Of a stretch of 64,000 bases of DNA, positions 49,254 through 60,769 are shown piece after piece. The position numbers were made by a program, and so were the translations under genes. Every line of letters begins with the position of its first letter. The first letter of the stretch is position 1. Source of the DNA: Heterostelium album PN500 (taxonomy: Eukaryota > Evosea > Eumycetozoa > Acytosteliales > Acytosteliaceae). The stretch is taken from assembly GCF_000004825.1 (NCBI RefSeq), contig NW_008805089.1, positions 744,001 through 808,000 of the forward strand, read 5' to 3'. The notes under the pieces were generated by a model. The model made no database searches and had not been told where the DNA came from. It saw only the letters and a list, made by a program, of their open reading frames with translations.

Positions 49254-49862
49254 ATGGAGACATTACTTTCTTTTGTAGTTGCAGATGGTGTTTTGTGTTT
49301 GGCAGACTCTAATATCAACCATTCGATTGTAAAGATGAAGGAAGATGAAGATAAGATTGCAGTGTTGGATGAATTCAAGTTGTTGAGCTCTGCAGGTGAG
49401 CCAGGAGATCGTACACAGTTCTGTGAGTTTATAGCAAAGAATCTCAAGCTGTATCAATTGCGTAATGGATACTCACTCTCGACCAGTGCAACCGCCCACT
49501 TTATACGTAACGAGCTCGCAACTGCACTGCGTCGTAATCCATACAATGTAAACCTCTTGGTTGCCGGATACGACGAGAAGACCGGTCCAGCCGTCTACTA
49601 CATGGATTATCTAGCATCGCTACAGAAACTCGACTTTGGTTGTCATGGTTACGCCGCTTACTTTTTGCTCGGTCTGTTGGATCGTCTTCACCATAAGGAC
49701 ATGTCGTACGAGGAAGGTGTCGAATTGATGCACAAGTGCTGCGAGGAGTTGCAGACTCGTTTCTTGGTCGGTGGTAAATACACTCTCAAATATATCTCTA
49801 AAGACGGTATCCAGGTAGTCCCATTCAAAGTTGGTGATAGAAAGAAAAACAACCAACCATAA
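49254..49862 (+). CDS. psmB2: proteasome subunit beta type-2 (beta-4)
   Basis: Single exon, 202 aa. The chain aligns along its length with PSMB2: GEPGDRTQFCEFIAKNLKLY, NPYNVNLLVAGYDEKTGP, AVYYMDYLASLQKLDFG, HGYAAYFLLGLLDRLHHKDM, EELQTRFLV. This beta subunit of the 20S core is structural and lacks the N-terminal catalytic Thr, consistent with the start METLLSFVVADG. Human PSMB2 has 201 aa. The unbroken frame and balanced codon use suit a highly expressed gene. The start is fixed by the MET-LLSF position relative to the first beta strand. Confidence 0.97.
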   Translation: METLLSFVVADGVLCLADSNINHSIVKMKEDEDKIAVLDEFKLLSSAGEPGDRTQFCEFIAKNLKLYQLRNGYSLSTSATAHFIRNELATALRRNPYNVNLLVAGYDEKTGPAVYYMDYLASLQKLDFGCHGYAAYFLLGLLDRLHHKDMSYEEGVELMHKCCEELQTRFLVGGKYTLKYISKDGIQVVPFKVGDRKKNNQP

Positions 49863-50503
49863 ATAACCCCCGATTAAATAATCAATAACCAACATATACA
49901 TATACACTTTATTAGATAATATATACAAGTGTATAAAATATTTAAATAGTATGTATTTCTTTTTTACCAAAAATTTTCAAAATCAAAAACAAATCAATCA
50001 TTGATTATTTATTTACTGACACCTACCTATTTCAACATTAATCACTTTATATTTAGATTAAAAAGCATGTAAAAGTACTCTTTCTTTGACAATAGAGATA
50101 TTTTAAATAAATAAAAAAATGTATAAATTTTATGAATCATTAATAGGCTCATTCTTATTGTGTATAGATTATTTTATTTAATGATGTTAGTTACAGAATG
50201 TTTTGTATCATCCAACATGTTGATGTTTGTTAATTACAAACATTTAAAAAAAAAAAAAACAATTGTTCTTTTTAAAAAGTTTAAAGAATCACAAATTTTA
50301 TAGATTTAAATAAACTAAGATTGATCAAAACCTTTGAAGGATTGGTTTAATGTTGCATTGCCATTATTTGGTGGTTATTAAACAAACAACCCTTATTTTA
50401 AATTAAATTCAAAAATTTATTCTTTAGTTTTAATAAAAATTTTGTACTTGTTGTTTTGTTTTTTCATAGTTTTTTTTAATATTAATTTTATTTTAATAAT
50501 ATA
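49863..50503. other. intergenic
   Basis: AT-rich spacer between two plus-strand genes. No recognisable element. Confidence 0.6.
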
Positions 50504-52053
50504 ATGAGTAGTAGTAGTGGTAGTAATAGTTATAATCAACAACAACAACAACAACAACAGCAACAGCAACAAAATGATGTAAATAATACAAATAATAAGA
50601 GTAGTAGCTACTCTACATATGTCAGTGGTAATAATAACAATCTAACTTCAATGTCGACACTCAAGAAGTTTATTGTTGAGAATGGTGATCATATTTCGTT
50701 GATGAGAAACTTGATATTGTTTCTGCCTGGTCGTTACGGTGATTCTGAATTGAATCTTGAAGCATGTATGTTGAATGAACACTAAAAGATCTTTTATCAA
50801 TAAAAATAATGTAGATTTACACTAACACATTCTGATGATGTTTCTTTATATATCTAAAAGTATATAGTTTGGTGAATCTATTTCAAACATATGTGGATTT
50901 GACGTCATCAAAGATAATGCTTTCACACAACAAATCGAGGACATCCACAGAGGAAGCTGTACCACCACCTTACTACCTAGATATATTATCATGGATCGTA
51001 TCTATTCAGAATATCGGTACGTTTTCATTCTATCTATCTATCTAATTATTATAAAGAAGAGTTTATTGTTAATATTGATATCAAAATAATAGAATTGTTT
51101 GTTGAAGTTTATGCTAGTACAAGAAGTGATAGTAAATCTAAATATCGTTGGCCAGCAATCATTGGTATTGAAGCTTTAAAGTAAGATATAGTTCGAATTG
51201 ATTCAAGAAGTTTAGATTCAAAGAGTAGTTATTAATAGTTAACATTATAATCGTTTACAGAGCTTTTTTAAGAATTAAATTATTATTCAAGACCAATGGA
51301 AATATGTTGGTGCATCACTCATTCCACGTTCCTTCAAAAGACATCAAAGCATTATCTGAATCATTATCAAAGTATGTATTGCTTATCATCAACAATTATA
51401 TTATATAGTTACTAGTTTTATTAATTTATGTATTCAATGTAGTCCAATTATAAGTGAGAAACCTGTTTACGGAGGAAAGAGAAAGACACTTCATGATAAA
51501 CTAAAGGAAGATAGTGAGAAGAATGTTGGAGACGATTCTACTTTGATACCATTGTTACCACCTTGCGCACCGGTCGATAGATACCCAAAGATCATCAGTG
51601 AGTTGCTGTTTATTCTACGTCCTCTGATTTATTCAATCACCAGATGGACCTATGGCAAGAAGTCGTGGAAACCATGGTTGATCTCACTGGGTATGGAATA
51701 TGCAAGTCTCACCATATCAGAGTATGGAGCAGTCATACATCACCTACCTCCCACAAAGTTGGAGAGCGATGAAATCAGTAGAAGACGAAGACTCTTGGTT
51801 TATTACCTATTGAGATCACCATTCTACGATCGTTTCATCGGTGATGGCATTGTATTTAGAATCTTAAACTTCTTCAAGAAAGTTCCAATCCTAAAGATCT
51901 TGGTTGGTAAGTTGAAAACAAAAAACTTATTATTATTATTCATTGAAATTTAAACTAATTAATTCATGTTTTTGATTTTCAATATTTATAGGATGGTTTT
52001 TAAATTATATCAACGCATTTAGAACCAGATACTTCTATACTTCTGCTTCATAA
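50504..52053 (+). CDS. pex16: PEX16, peroxisomal membrane biogenesis
   Basis: Six exons: 50504-50765, 50861-51016, 51093-51180, 51261-51371, 51443-51906, 51992-52053 (380 aa). The spliced chain has the PEX16 pattern: FLPGRYGDSELNLEALYSLV (with GR at the conserved position), then two hydrophobic regions, KYRWPAIIGIEALKAFLRIK, VYGGKRKTLHD, LLFILRPLIYSITRWTYGKK, and LRSPFYDRF near the end. PEX16 is an integral membrane protein that recruits PEX3 at the ER and directs membrane proteins to new peroxisomes. The acceptor of exon 2 at 50859-50860 was chosen because it gives EALYSLVNLF in frame. The N-terminus carries a Ser/Gln/Asn-rich extension. Confidence 0.95.
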
Positions 52054-52349
52054 ACAAAACATTTATCTGTTTACAATAATAACAGAATAAATTATTATTA
52101 TTATAGTTTTAAATAATCAGATTTTTTTTTGATCACCCAATGAGTTTATTTTAATGTCGGGATACGCAATCATTAATTAATTTAACAAAATACCGATCAA
52201 AAAAAAAAAAAAAAAATTATGTCATTAAAAACTTGTTGTTGACGAATACTTTCGTCTTTTCATCATTTTTGATTTTCTAGTAGAAATAGTTAGTAGTAGA
52301 GTCATATTAATAGATATTGATAAAAGTTAATAGACATAGATATATAAAG

Positions 52350-53389
52350 ATGGGTGGTGGTAATAAAAATGAATTTGAATCACCTTTTTTACAACTTTTC
52401 ACAGGTGCTGCATCCGGTGTATTAGCTGACGGAATCATGCATCCAATAGATACTATAAGAGCAAGATTACAAGTAGAGGTATGTGTGATAGCTATTTCTT
52501 AGATTTTTTTTTTTTTTAAAAAAGAAGTTTATTAAATATAAATCAAATAGAAAGTAGGACAACAAAGATATACAGGTACTTTCAATGCATTTCAATCGAT
52601 CATTCAAAAAGAAGGTGTCAGATATTTATATAAAGGATTCCCTATTGTGGTTACAGCAACTATTCCTGCACACGCTCTCTATTTCTTTGGTTATGAGTAC
52701 TCAAAGAAATATTTGAAAGGTCCACTGGGAGATGGTGCACTCAATCACTTTGTGTCAGGTTTGGTGGCTGATATTGCAGGTGCCATGATTTGGACACCGA
52801 TGGATATTATCAAACAGCGTCTTCAAGTACAAAACTCAACTTATCTGACCAATCCTACACAGACTTTCTATAGAGGTTCGTTCCATGCATGCAAAGTCAT
52901 CTTGAAAGAGGAAGGTGTTGCAGGTTTCTACAAAGGATTCTTCCCATCGTTAATGACTTTCGGACCATTGGTTGGTATCTACTTTGCAACCTATGAAAAG
53001 ACAAAGAAAACAGTGTCTGGTGTGCTTGGTGTTGAACCCGGAAAGATGTTACCACTACCTTATCAATTGGCAAGTGGATTCTTTGCTGGTTCGGTAGCTG
53101 CTGCTGTGACCTGTCCACTCGATGTAATCAAGACTAGAATTCAAGTGTCGAGAGCATCCGACAAAACATACAATGGTATCATCGATGGATTCCAGAAGAT
53201 CATGAAAGAAGAAGGTCCAAGAGCTTTTGTTAAAGGAATGGGTGCTAGAATTTTATGGATAGCTCCTGGAAATGCTATTACAATTGCATCATGTATGTAT
53301 ATCAAGTTATTAGATAGATTTCTTTATTTTCTAATTTCATTTTATTTTTAGATGAACAATTAAAAGATTTATTTAGAAAGATGACATAA
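52350..53389 (+). CDS. mitochondrial carrier (SLC25) family protein
   Basis: Three exons: 52350-52478, 52551-53292, 53352-53389 (302 aa). Three mitochondrial carrier repeats with signatures HPIDTIRARLQ, TPMDIIKQRLQ and CPLDVIKTRIQ, each followed by a GFYKGF/YLYKGF-type element. The substrate is not clear from the motifs; it is not mitoferrin-like. The last exon encodes only YEQLKDLFRKMT. The stop codon lies 30 bp from the convergent AlkB-type stop, so the two mRNAs must overlap at their 3' ends. Confidence 0.93.
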
Positions 53390-53419
53390 GAGAAAAAAAT
53401 ATATGAAAAGTTTATTTAT

Positions 53420-54940
53420 TTAATCCAAACCTTCAAAATTAAATTCATCAACCGATGATGAACTATCTATTACTCCAGATCTTTCTGGTGTTTTAATCTT
53501 TATAATCTGTTTAATCATTATTGGTTTTATAATTGGTTTATCTATTTTATTATTATTATTATTATTGCTATTATTGTTTTTATTACTTTCATTTACATCA
53601 TCCAAATCAAAATCTATTTCTCCATCATCACTTAAACTAATATTTACATTTACATTTATACTATTATTACTATTGTTATTATTATTGTTGGTTTCTTCAA
53701 TGCTGTCGAAATCCAAAGTAAAGTCATCTATATCTACATTATTATTGGATGATAAAAGTGGGGTTGGTGATTTAATGGATATTGATGGCTTTAATGGAAG
53801 TAGAATTGGTGATTTTTGTTTTGGTTCATTGGAAAGTATAAGATTTGGTTGGTCTTTTTTTATTTTTGGTGTGGTTTGGAATGGCAATAGGCTGATTTTA
53901 TTTGGTGATATTGGTTGGCTTGATGTGGTGGTTGTGGTAGTAGTTGTATATGTCAATGCTTTAATTTCATCTGTATCAAAAGGTATGGTGCCATAATTAC
54001 TATCTTTGACTGGAGGTGGCAACTCCAATGGAGAGGATTGAGATTGAGATTGAGGGGATAGAGTAGTATATGTTTCTGATTTTTCTTTCATACATCTAAA
54101 CGTCAGATTGATTCTTGGTTGTATGACCTTTAGTTCTTTAGGGACACAGTGTTTCCAGTAGAGTTGTGTCTCCTCAGCCATCACCAACAACGAACCTGCA
54201 TTCAATGAGAATTCAATATCTGCCTCTCCATCGTTGGGTTTGAGGATGAATCTTCTGGTGGCACCAAGAGATACCGATGCAATCGTCCTTGTAGTTTCAC
54301 TGATTGCTTCCTTATCGCTATGCAGTCCGATGTGATCCTTTCCATTTCTATAATAGTTTACCAACACATAGTCGAATTTAACATTCAACAATGTTTCAAG
54401 AGACGTTTTCAATTTAATCATTGGTGGTGTCCATGGTGATGTTTCATGTTTTCGCGCGTACTCTAAATCTGAATCTGACATCCAACCCATAAGTCTTGGC
54501 AGCGGTACTATTTTCTCGTACATCTTCATCTCGTGCTGTTCAAAGTTCAGCACCTGTAAAAGATGTCTCTCCAGAATACTGGACATCTTCTGACTTAGAA
54601 AATGCTTACACCAATAAAGCATTCCAGTTTGATTTTTCAAAGGGATTGGATGAAGTGGTGGAAGTGGATTTGGCACATCAAATTCAGTTTCTCCTACACT
54701 CTTGACTCCCATTAACGAATCGATAGTCAGTTGTTTCTTTGGTGAAATCTTATCAAAATCTATATCTGAAGCATAATATTTATCATCATTATCATACTTT
54801 TCATTATTATATTTCTTTGCATAAAAGTTTTTATAATTATTTGGTAAACTTAATTGTAAATTATTATTATTAATATTATTATTATTATTATCTTCGCTTT
54901 TCCTTTTCTTTGGTAATAACACTCTTGAAAAATATTCCAT
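53420..54940 (-). CDS. AlkB-type 2-oxoglutarate dioxygenase (ALKBH2/3-like)
   Basis: Single exon, 506 aa. The dioxygenase core lies at about residues 130-285. NYYRNGKDHIGLHSDKE gives the HxD iron ligands His207 and Asp209, and YWKHCVPKE the third ligand His264. PRINLTFR carries the 2-oxoglutarate Arg276 and the family's second Arg282. ASVSLGATRRF and the WTPPM region are also as in ALKBH2/3, which demethylate 1-methyladenine and 3-methylcytosine in DNA or RNA. The C-terminal 200 residues are Asn/Asp/Ser-rich and disordered, with the N-terminus also disordered. A broken duplicate of codons about 138-195 lies at 63407-63629. Confidence 0.93.
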   Translation of the reverse strand: MEYFSRVLLPKKRKSEDNNNNNINNNNLQLSLPNNYKNFYAKKYNNEKYDNDDKYYASDIDFDKISPKKQLTIDSLMGVKSVGETEFDVPNPLPPLHPIPLKNQTGMLYWCKHFLSQKMSSILERHLLQVLNFEQHEMKMYEKIVPLPRLMGWMSDSDLEYARKHETSPWTPPMIKLKTSLETLLNVKFDYVLVNYYRNGKDHIGLHSDKEAISETTRTIASVSLGATRRFILKPNDGEADIEFSLNAGSLLVMAEETQLYWKHCVPKELKVIQPRINLTFRCMKEKSETYTTLSPQSQSQSSPLELPPPVKDSNYGTIPFDTDEIKALTYTTTTTTTTSSQPISPNKISLLPFQTTPKIKKDQPNLILSNEPKQKSPILLPLKPSISIKSPTPLLSSNNNVDIDDFTLDFDSIEETNNNNNNSNNSINVNVNISLSDDGEIDFDLDDVNESNKNNNSNNNNNNKIDKPIIKPIMIKQIIKIKTPERSGVIDSSSSVDEFNFEGLD

Positions 54941-55412
54941 TTCTACTCAGTCGGTAAGAAATCAAAAGATTTGATTATTCTCAAAAATATGTGATAAACT
55001 TAAATTTTGGTGCATCAATTTCCAGGAAAATAAAAAATGTGTGATCACAAAAAAATTTTAGTTGACAAGAAAAAATTAAGTTCAAATTTTTATATGTATC
55101 ACAAATTTAAAAAAGGAATGGTAACGATTCAAATCATGTTTGTAATTCTTCAAGCTTGAGTAAGCTTGTCATGAGTTCTTGAAAGGAGTCTGACAATTTA
55201 AGTGATTTGTTGGCCAATCCCAACTTACCAATAGACTGGTACTATTAAAAAACTAACTATTTTTGTATTAAAAAAAGGTTTATGGTAAATAATAATACAA
55301 TGAATAATGTTTTTTCTTTAATATTTAATCTTTAATTCTTTTGATTTTCTCAGATATAATTTGTTGTGTTGCATCAAAGAAAAAAATAGGGTGGATATCC
55401 ATTATTTTTTTT
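54941..55412. other. intergenic with small inverted repeat
   Basis: Spacer between two minus-strand genes with a perfect inverted repeat CAAGCTT-GAGT-AAGCTTG at 55149-55166. It holds the AlkB-type promoter and the ALG10 3' end. No gene. Confidence 0.6.
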
Positions 55413-57081
55413 TTACCAAAATCTTCTTCCTACAGTATTATCGGGGTAGATGAATGGATAGCTGATGAATATGAAAATGGTGACAATGTTGATAAAAATT
55501 AGATATAGTATATCGAGTGTTGTGTTGTATGATAGTGCTGACTTGTTTTTGGTGAATGCAGAAGGTCTGATTGAATTTAGTTGATATATAAAGAATGGCA
55601 CAATGAAGTATCTGCACTCAAAGAGTGGCGATGGTAATAGCACAATAGATACACTCGAGAAGAAGAACAGACACCACAGATTTGATTTTCCACCTGCTTT
55701 CAAACTCTTCCAGATCATCCAGACACTATAGATATAGAGTGGAATCAATGCGAATTTCGATAGAGGATACTTTAAGAATATCTTGTTCCACAAATAGAAA
55801 CTATAATGTCTATTATCTGATAAAATAAATATATGTGTATATCTATGTTAAATATACATAGATTAGTAACTAATCGAAAAATAGGAAAGGATTTGAGATA
55901 TTATGATCAACTTACGTAAATAGATCGATCATTTTATAGAGGAATAATGATATTATGGTGATAAGAGGAATCGATTTGATTGGTCGTGAAAGTAGACTTT
56001 TGGCAAAGTGAATCGGTGAGAATACTGAGAGCGTGGCAGACGGTGCGTTAAAGAGATAGCAATACAATGAGAAATAGAGTAGTTGTACAAAGTGGAATGC
56101 CGATTCATGGTTACTCTTATCTCCAACAACAATACCACCGTTCACCTTTAGGAATGCTACAAATGCCAAACCAACAAATATATATCCATATAGCAATCGA
56201 ACAATCAGCAACAAATTCGAGAGTGCAAACTTTATGAAATTAAAGATCTCACCAACAAGACTGGGAACAACTTGTCTAGGTCTTTGTTTGTTCTTATAAA
56301 TATCTTCAATGGAAACCAATGCAATAAAGAATATCCAAACAATATTTGTCTGTCTTGAGAATACACTGAACAGTCCAACCTAATGTTTAACAAAATTCTA
56401 AAGTGTTAGAAATGTTTAGATGAATGTGTTCATTTGAAAAGTAACAACTTACTAATGATGATAATGTATATCTTTTCTTGAGTGACAAGTAGTATACTAA
56501 TAATACAGAGAGTGTCGAAAGTACATCGGTATAAAATAACTGGTGGAAGAAGAAATAGATTGGATGTAGTAGCAGTGTTAAAGCAACGATTGTGTAGTGG
56601 TATCTGGTGAGTTGTTTGTTTTTGTCGGCTTGGTTGTCTTTATTGTTGGAGAATGCGGTGGTATCTGCTTGTGTATAACAGAGACACTTGTAGATCAAGT
56701 AGTATCCGGGTATCAGTAGAAATACATTGACCAATCTTAGTGAATCAGTCGAACAGAATGGCAAGCTTGGTGCTACCACTCGGAGTATATGTGCTATGAA
56801 CGCTGAGAATACATATAGACCTGGTAGTGTTGTTATCTTGTCATCCCAATGATTGAATTCTAAATTGCAATATCTTTGGGTTTGAGGTACGTGAAATATT
56901 TCATCCTATTGTATAATAATATAAATGTGTGAGTTATTAGTCTTTATTTTCCAAAATAGGGTATTAATCAACATACTACATAATTCTCTGGAACATTCAA
57001 TTTGAATTGATTAAACAAATAAATTGAAGCAACGAAAAGAGAAATTTGAATTGATATTGATGTTTTGCTACTCAACGACAT
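55413..57081 (-). CDS. alg10: ALG10, alpha-1,2-glucosyltransferase
   Basis: Four exons on the minus strand: 56977-57081, 56453-56905, 55916-56379, 55413-55842 (483 aa). Adds the last glucose to the dolichol-linked oligosaccharide at the ER before transfer to protein. The DIE2/ALG10 motifs appear only after splicing: NVPENYVDEIFHVPQTQRYC (with MDEIFH replaced by VDEIFH), WDDKITTLPGLYVFS, RQTNIVW and FILSDNRHYSFYLW. Many hydrophobic segments fit the 12-TM family. The acceptor of the last exon at 55843-55844 was chosen because it restores the SDNRHYSFY string; the nearer AG sites would delete it. No transmembrane anomalies are visible. Confidence 0.95.
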
Positions 57082-57301
57082 CTTTGAGTAATTAATTGCT
57101 GATCATCAAATCATGTCATTTTATATTAATTGGTTAAGAATTCATTTTCATTGAAGTCTTTTTTAAGTATTTTGGCTAATTTCCTCCATTATTCAATCAA
57201 GCCAAAATATAATAATAGTTTAAAAAGAAAAAAAATATAAGGTAAAGAGTTAAAAACATCGAAAATTGAAATTTTTTATTTTGAAATTTATATTCATCAG
57301 C

Positions 57302-57374
57302 GCCCGGTTAGCTCAGTCGGTAGAGCGCACGGCTCTTAACCGTGTGGTCGTGGGTTCGAGCCCCACATTGGGCG
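57302..57374 (+). tRNA. tRNA-Lys (CTT)
   Basis: A 73-nt cloverleaf: acceptor GCCCGGT pairs with ATTGGGC, D arm GCTC..GAGC, anticodon stem CACGG/CCGTG with loop CTCTTAA (anticodon CTT at 57335-57337), T arm GTGGG TTCGAGC CCCAC. No intron. The internal A box (TAGCTCAGTCGG) and B box (GGTTCGAGCCC) are intact, and a TTTTT terminator follows at 57380-57384. No tRNA-targeting retroelement sits within 100 bp on either side. Confidence 0.97.
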
Positions 57375-57397
57375 TCCTCTTTTTCTCAAAGGAATCC

Positions 57398-58327
57398 CTA
57401 CTTGCGCGCATGTTGAAATTGTGTCCTGATCAAGAAGATGTTGATTTCCAATTGTTTTTCTTTAATAAAGTAGTCAAGGATTGAAAGATCACCTATAGTT
57501 GCTGCCTTATCGAGTGCAGACTTCAAACTAAGGTGACTCCTATCTACTTGATCGAAAATGTTACGAACTACCATCAAATTACCATTTTCAATAGCTTTGT
57601 TTATCATTGTTTGATCGAATAGATAGTATTCCGAAACTTTCGGGATTTTAGATTCCGAGATAGACACGAATATTTTGGTTCGATTGGTTGTCACTGCCAA
57701 ATTCATTGCTCTGCCGATATCAAAGAGATCGTGTGGCTGTGTTTCGACTATATACTTTACAGTTGATAGACTTCCACTTTGTATTGCTAGTTGTAAAACT
57801 TTGTCAGTAATATGACCACTCAATTGACCATTTCCAACCTTTTCAACTATTTCCAATTGATCGCTCTTACATGCATCTTCCAACACCTTTGTCTCGAACC
57901 TCTCATCGTATACCGAGCAATCAATAAACTCTGAATATCTACTTCTAATTAATGTACACTGTTCATCACTACCATTATATCTTGCACGTCTAAATGCATC
58001 TGCTAAACAATAGGTATATGATAATAATTTAAATTCTCTTGAAAGATTTGTTGGTGGTGATTTTTCTGATTGTTTTGATGTTTGTTGTGATTTTTGTAGA
58101 TTATTAATTGTTGATTCCTTCAAACACAGATCTAATTCATTTATATATCTATCAATATAGTTATAGTAAACAAGCTGTATAGGGTTGTCTGATAGACTAT
58201 AATAATTGTAATATCTTGTCTTTGGGAATTCTCGATCATCTATAAACAATCTATTGATTTCACGTACATATTTAAATATACAATGTCTGATTACTAAAGA
58301 ATTAATTATACATTTAAATTTATCCAT
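57398..58327 (-). CDS. ankyrin-repeat-like paralogue-family protein
   Basis: Single exon, 309 aa. The start MDKFKCIINSLVIRHCIFKY, followed by about 120 residues without repeats and then degenerate ankyrin-type repeats (KVLQLAIQSGSLSTVKYIVE, MINKAIENGNLMVVRNIFD, ALDKAATIGDLSILDYFIKE), fits the large ankyrin paralogue family typical of dictyostelid genomes. Function unknown. The stop codon is only 24 bp beyond the tRNA-Lys gene, read in the opposite direction, so its 3' UTR must run into the tRNA. The last residues, after KQLEINIFL, look non-repeat, so the end may have been altered at this junction. Confidence 0.75.
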   Translation of the reverse strand: MDKFKCIINSLVIRHCIFKYVREINRLFIDDREFPKTRYYNYYSLSDNPIQLVYYNYIDRYINELDLCLKESTINNLQKSQQTSKQSEKSPPTNLSREFKLLSYTYCLADAFRRARYNGSDEQCTLIRSRYSEFIDCSVYDERFETKVLEDACKSDQLEIVEKVGNGQLSGHITDKVLQLAIQSGSLSTVKYIVETQPHDLFDIGRAMNLAVTTNRTKIFVSISESKIPKVSEYYLFDQTMINKAIENGNLMVVRNIFDQVDRSHLSLKSALDKAATIGDLSILDYFIKEKQLEINIFLIRTQFQHARK

Positions 58328-58843
58328 AATAAGTTAAATGAGAAGTTTTTTGATCGACCAAAAAATTTTTTTGTTTTTTTTTTACTAGTTCGTTTCGGTT
58401 CTTATCATAATTATGAATATCTAGAGATACTTTTAAATAATTTTGTATTATCTTGTATAATTTACTTATTTTTTTTTTTAATTTTGGAAACTTTATTATT
58501 GGTTAAAATTTATAATAAAATTAAAATTTAGTGAATTTGCAAAATTCATGGAATCTTATATTGGTAACCAAAATGAAAGAGTAAGAAAAATAGAAGATAA
58601 TAAAATATGATACTAATATGACTACCATTTTAATAAAATAAATATCACAAGGCTTTAATTTTTTGTTTTTGCATGAAAAATTTGGATCTTGCCTTTTGCC
58701 TCTAATTTTTAATTTTTACTTTTCGGTGAAGGGTGTTGAGGGATCAAACTGTTTTTATCAATTACCACACTTTAAATATTTTTCTTATTTATCGATATTT
58801 AGATAATTGATATCAAAAGATTATTCATATATATTAAAAAACA
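58328..58843. other. divergent intergenic region
   Basis: AT-rich 5' region between the ankyrin-type gene and the repeat gene. No element was recognised. Confidence 0.5.
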
Positions 58844-60395
58844 ATGAAAAGAAAACATGATCAGAATAATATCAGTTCAAATGTTGATAATGATGCGCTT
58901 CTCCAACTTGTAATGGCATTTGATCATGTTAATAGAGATCAACAAACAATTGTGCTACCATCAGGTGAATCAACAACGAAAGAACAACTTTTATTAAAAG
59001 TAATCGATCTTTATCCAAGCTATGCTAATACTTATTACCAGTTGGCATTAATACTTAAAGCTGAAAATCGATCATCAATCACACTTAATAATGGACAATC
59101 AATGACAAAACAACAATTATACTTGAAATCAATAGAGTATGATCCAACCAGTCACAGGTCTTATTATTATCTTGCAAATACACTTTCAAATGGTGAATCA
59201 ATCACACTTAATAACGGACAATCAATGACAAGACAACAACTCTACTTGAAATCAATAGAGTATGATCCAACAAGTCACAGTTCTTATCATAACCTTGCAA
59301 CGACACTTTCAAGAGGTGAATCAATCACACTTAATAACGGACAATCAATGACTGCACAACAACTATACTTGAAATCAATAGAATGTGATCCAACATATAT
59401 CAATCCATATATTAACCTTGCAAATACACTTTCAAATGGTGAATCAATCACACTTAATGATGGACAATCAATGACTGCACAACAACTATACTTGAAATCA
59501 ATAGAATGTGATCCAACCAATTCATATTCATATCATAACCTTGCAACAACACTTTCAAATGGTGAATCAATCACACTTAATGATGGACAATCAATGACAG
59601 AACAACAACTACTCTTGAAATCAATAGAATGTGATCCAACTAGTCGCAGTTCTTATCATAACCTTGCAACAACACTTTCAAATGGTGAATCAATCACACT
59701 TAATAATGGACAATCAATGACTGCACAACAATTATACTTGAAATCAATAGAATGTGATCCAACTAGTCACAGTTCTTATAATAACCTTGCAACAACACTT
59801 TCAAATGGTGAATCAATCACACTTAATAATGGACAATCAATGACAAAACAACAATTATACTTGAAATCAATAGAATGTGATCCAACCAATTCCGATTCAT
59901 ATCATAACCTTGCAATTACACTTTCAAGAGGTGAATCAATCACACTTAATAATGGACAGTCAATGACTCAACAACAACTATACTTGAAATCAATAGAATG
60001 TGATCCAACCAATTCCGATTCATATCATAACCTTGCAATTACACTTTCAAGAGGTGAAATCAATCACACTTAATAACGGACAACCAATGACTGCACAACA
60101 ATTATACTTGAAATCAATAGAATGTGATTCCAGCAAATACGATTCATTTTGTATCCTTGCAATTACACTATCTCGGTATGAAACAATAACACTCCATAAT
60201 GGTGTTCGAATGACAAAGCAACAACTATTATTGGAATCACTAAGAATAGGTCATAGACGAGGTATGGTTTACAAATTGATTGGACTAACTTTGCAGAACA
60301 ACAAACAAACGATTACACTTCCAAATGGTGAACAAATGACAAGAAGACAACTGCTTCAAAAAGCAAAGAGAATTGTACTAAAATTAACATTTTAG
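58844..60395 (+). CDS. tandem-repeat protein, 37-residue TPR-like units
   Basis: A protein built of about twelve units of 37 residues, each of the form SITLNNGQSMTxQQLYLKSI, ECDPTxxxSYHNLATTLSNG. The LYLKSIECDP and YHNLATTLSNG halves resemble the two helices of a TPR repeat with a long insertion. The central units are nearly identical in DNA, so they expanded recently; the first (TIVLPSGESTTKEQ) and last units are divergent. Frame is 58844-60073, then changes near 60056 and continues to 60395. Function unknown. A binding scaffold is the natural guess. Confidence 0.75.
58844..60395 (+). repeat. 111-bp coding tandem repeat
   Basis: About eleven to twelve units of 111 bp encode the repeat protein. 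Adjacent units share long exact matches such as AATAGAATGTGATCCAAC and CTTGCAACAACACTTTC; two neighbouring units near 59870-60055 are almost the same. Unequal exchange or slippage is the likely origin. Confidence 0.85.
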
Positions 60396-60769
60396 AATTA
60401 TAATAATCAAATCAACTCACACTTCAATAATTATTAAGAATTCAACCATCACAATTCAAACAGTTTATTGAAGCGATTTCAAATAACTAAAGTTAATAAT
60501 CCAACTGTTAAACAATAATCCAACATTTATTCAACACTATCAAATATTATTCTTATCTTCAAATTGTAAATCAAATAAATTATTATCTTTAAATCTTATA
60601 CTGTAAATTATATCTCTAACTTTATTACATTTATTAAATCCATATTTCTTGTACCAAAACTATTCCTAAAAGTAATACTTCCTAATTTTTTATCAAATTT
60701 GTACGTATTATATTTATATTTTATATATATATTATAATATGATATTAATACCATTGTACTACCATTACT
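60396..60769. other. intergenic
   Basis: AT-rich spacer between the repeat gene and the LINE remnant. No gene. Confidence 0.5.

Noticed and set aside
57266-57484. 72-aa plus-strand frame containing RLAQSVERTALNRVVVG
   Set aside because: It is the translation of the tRNA-Lys gene, a well known false protein.
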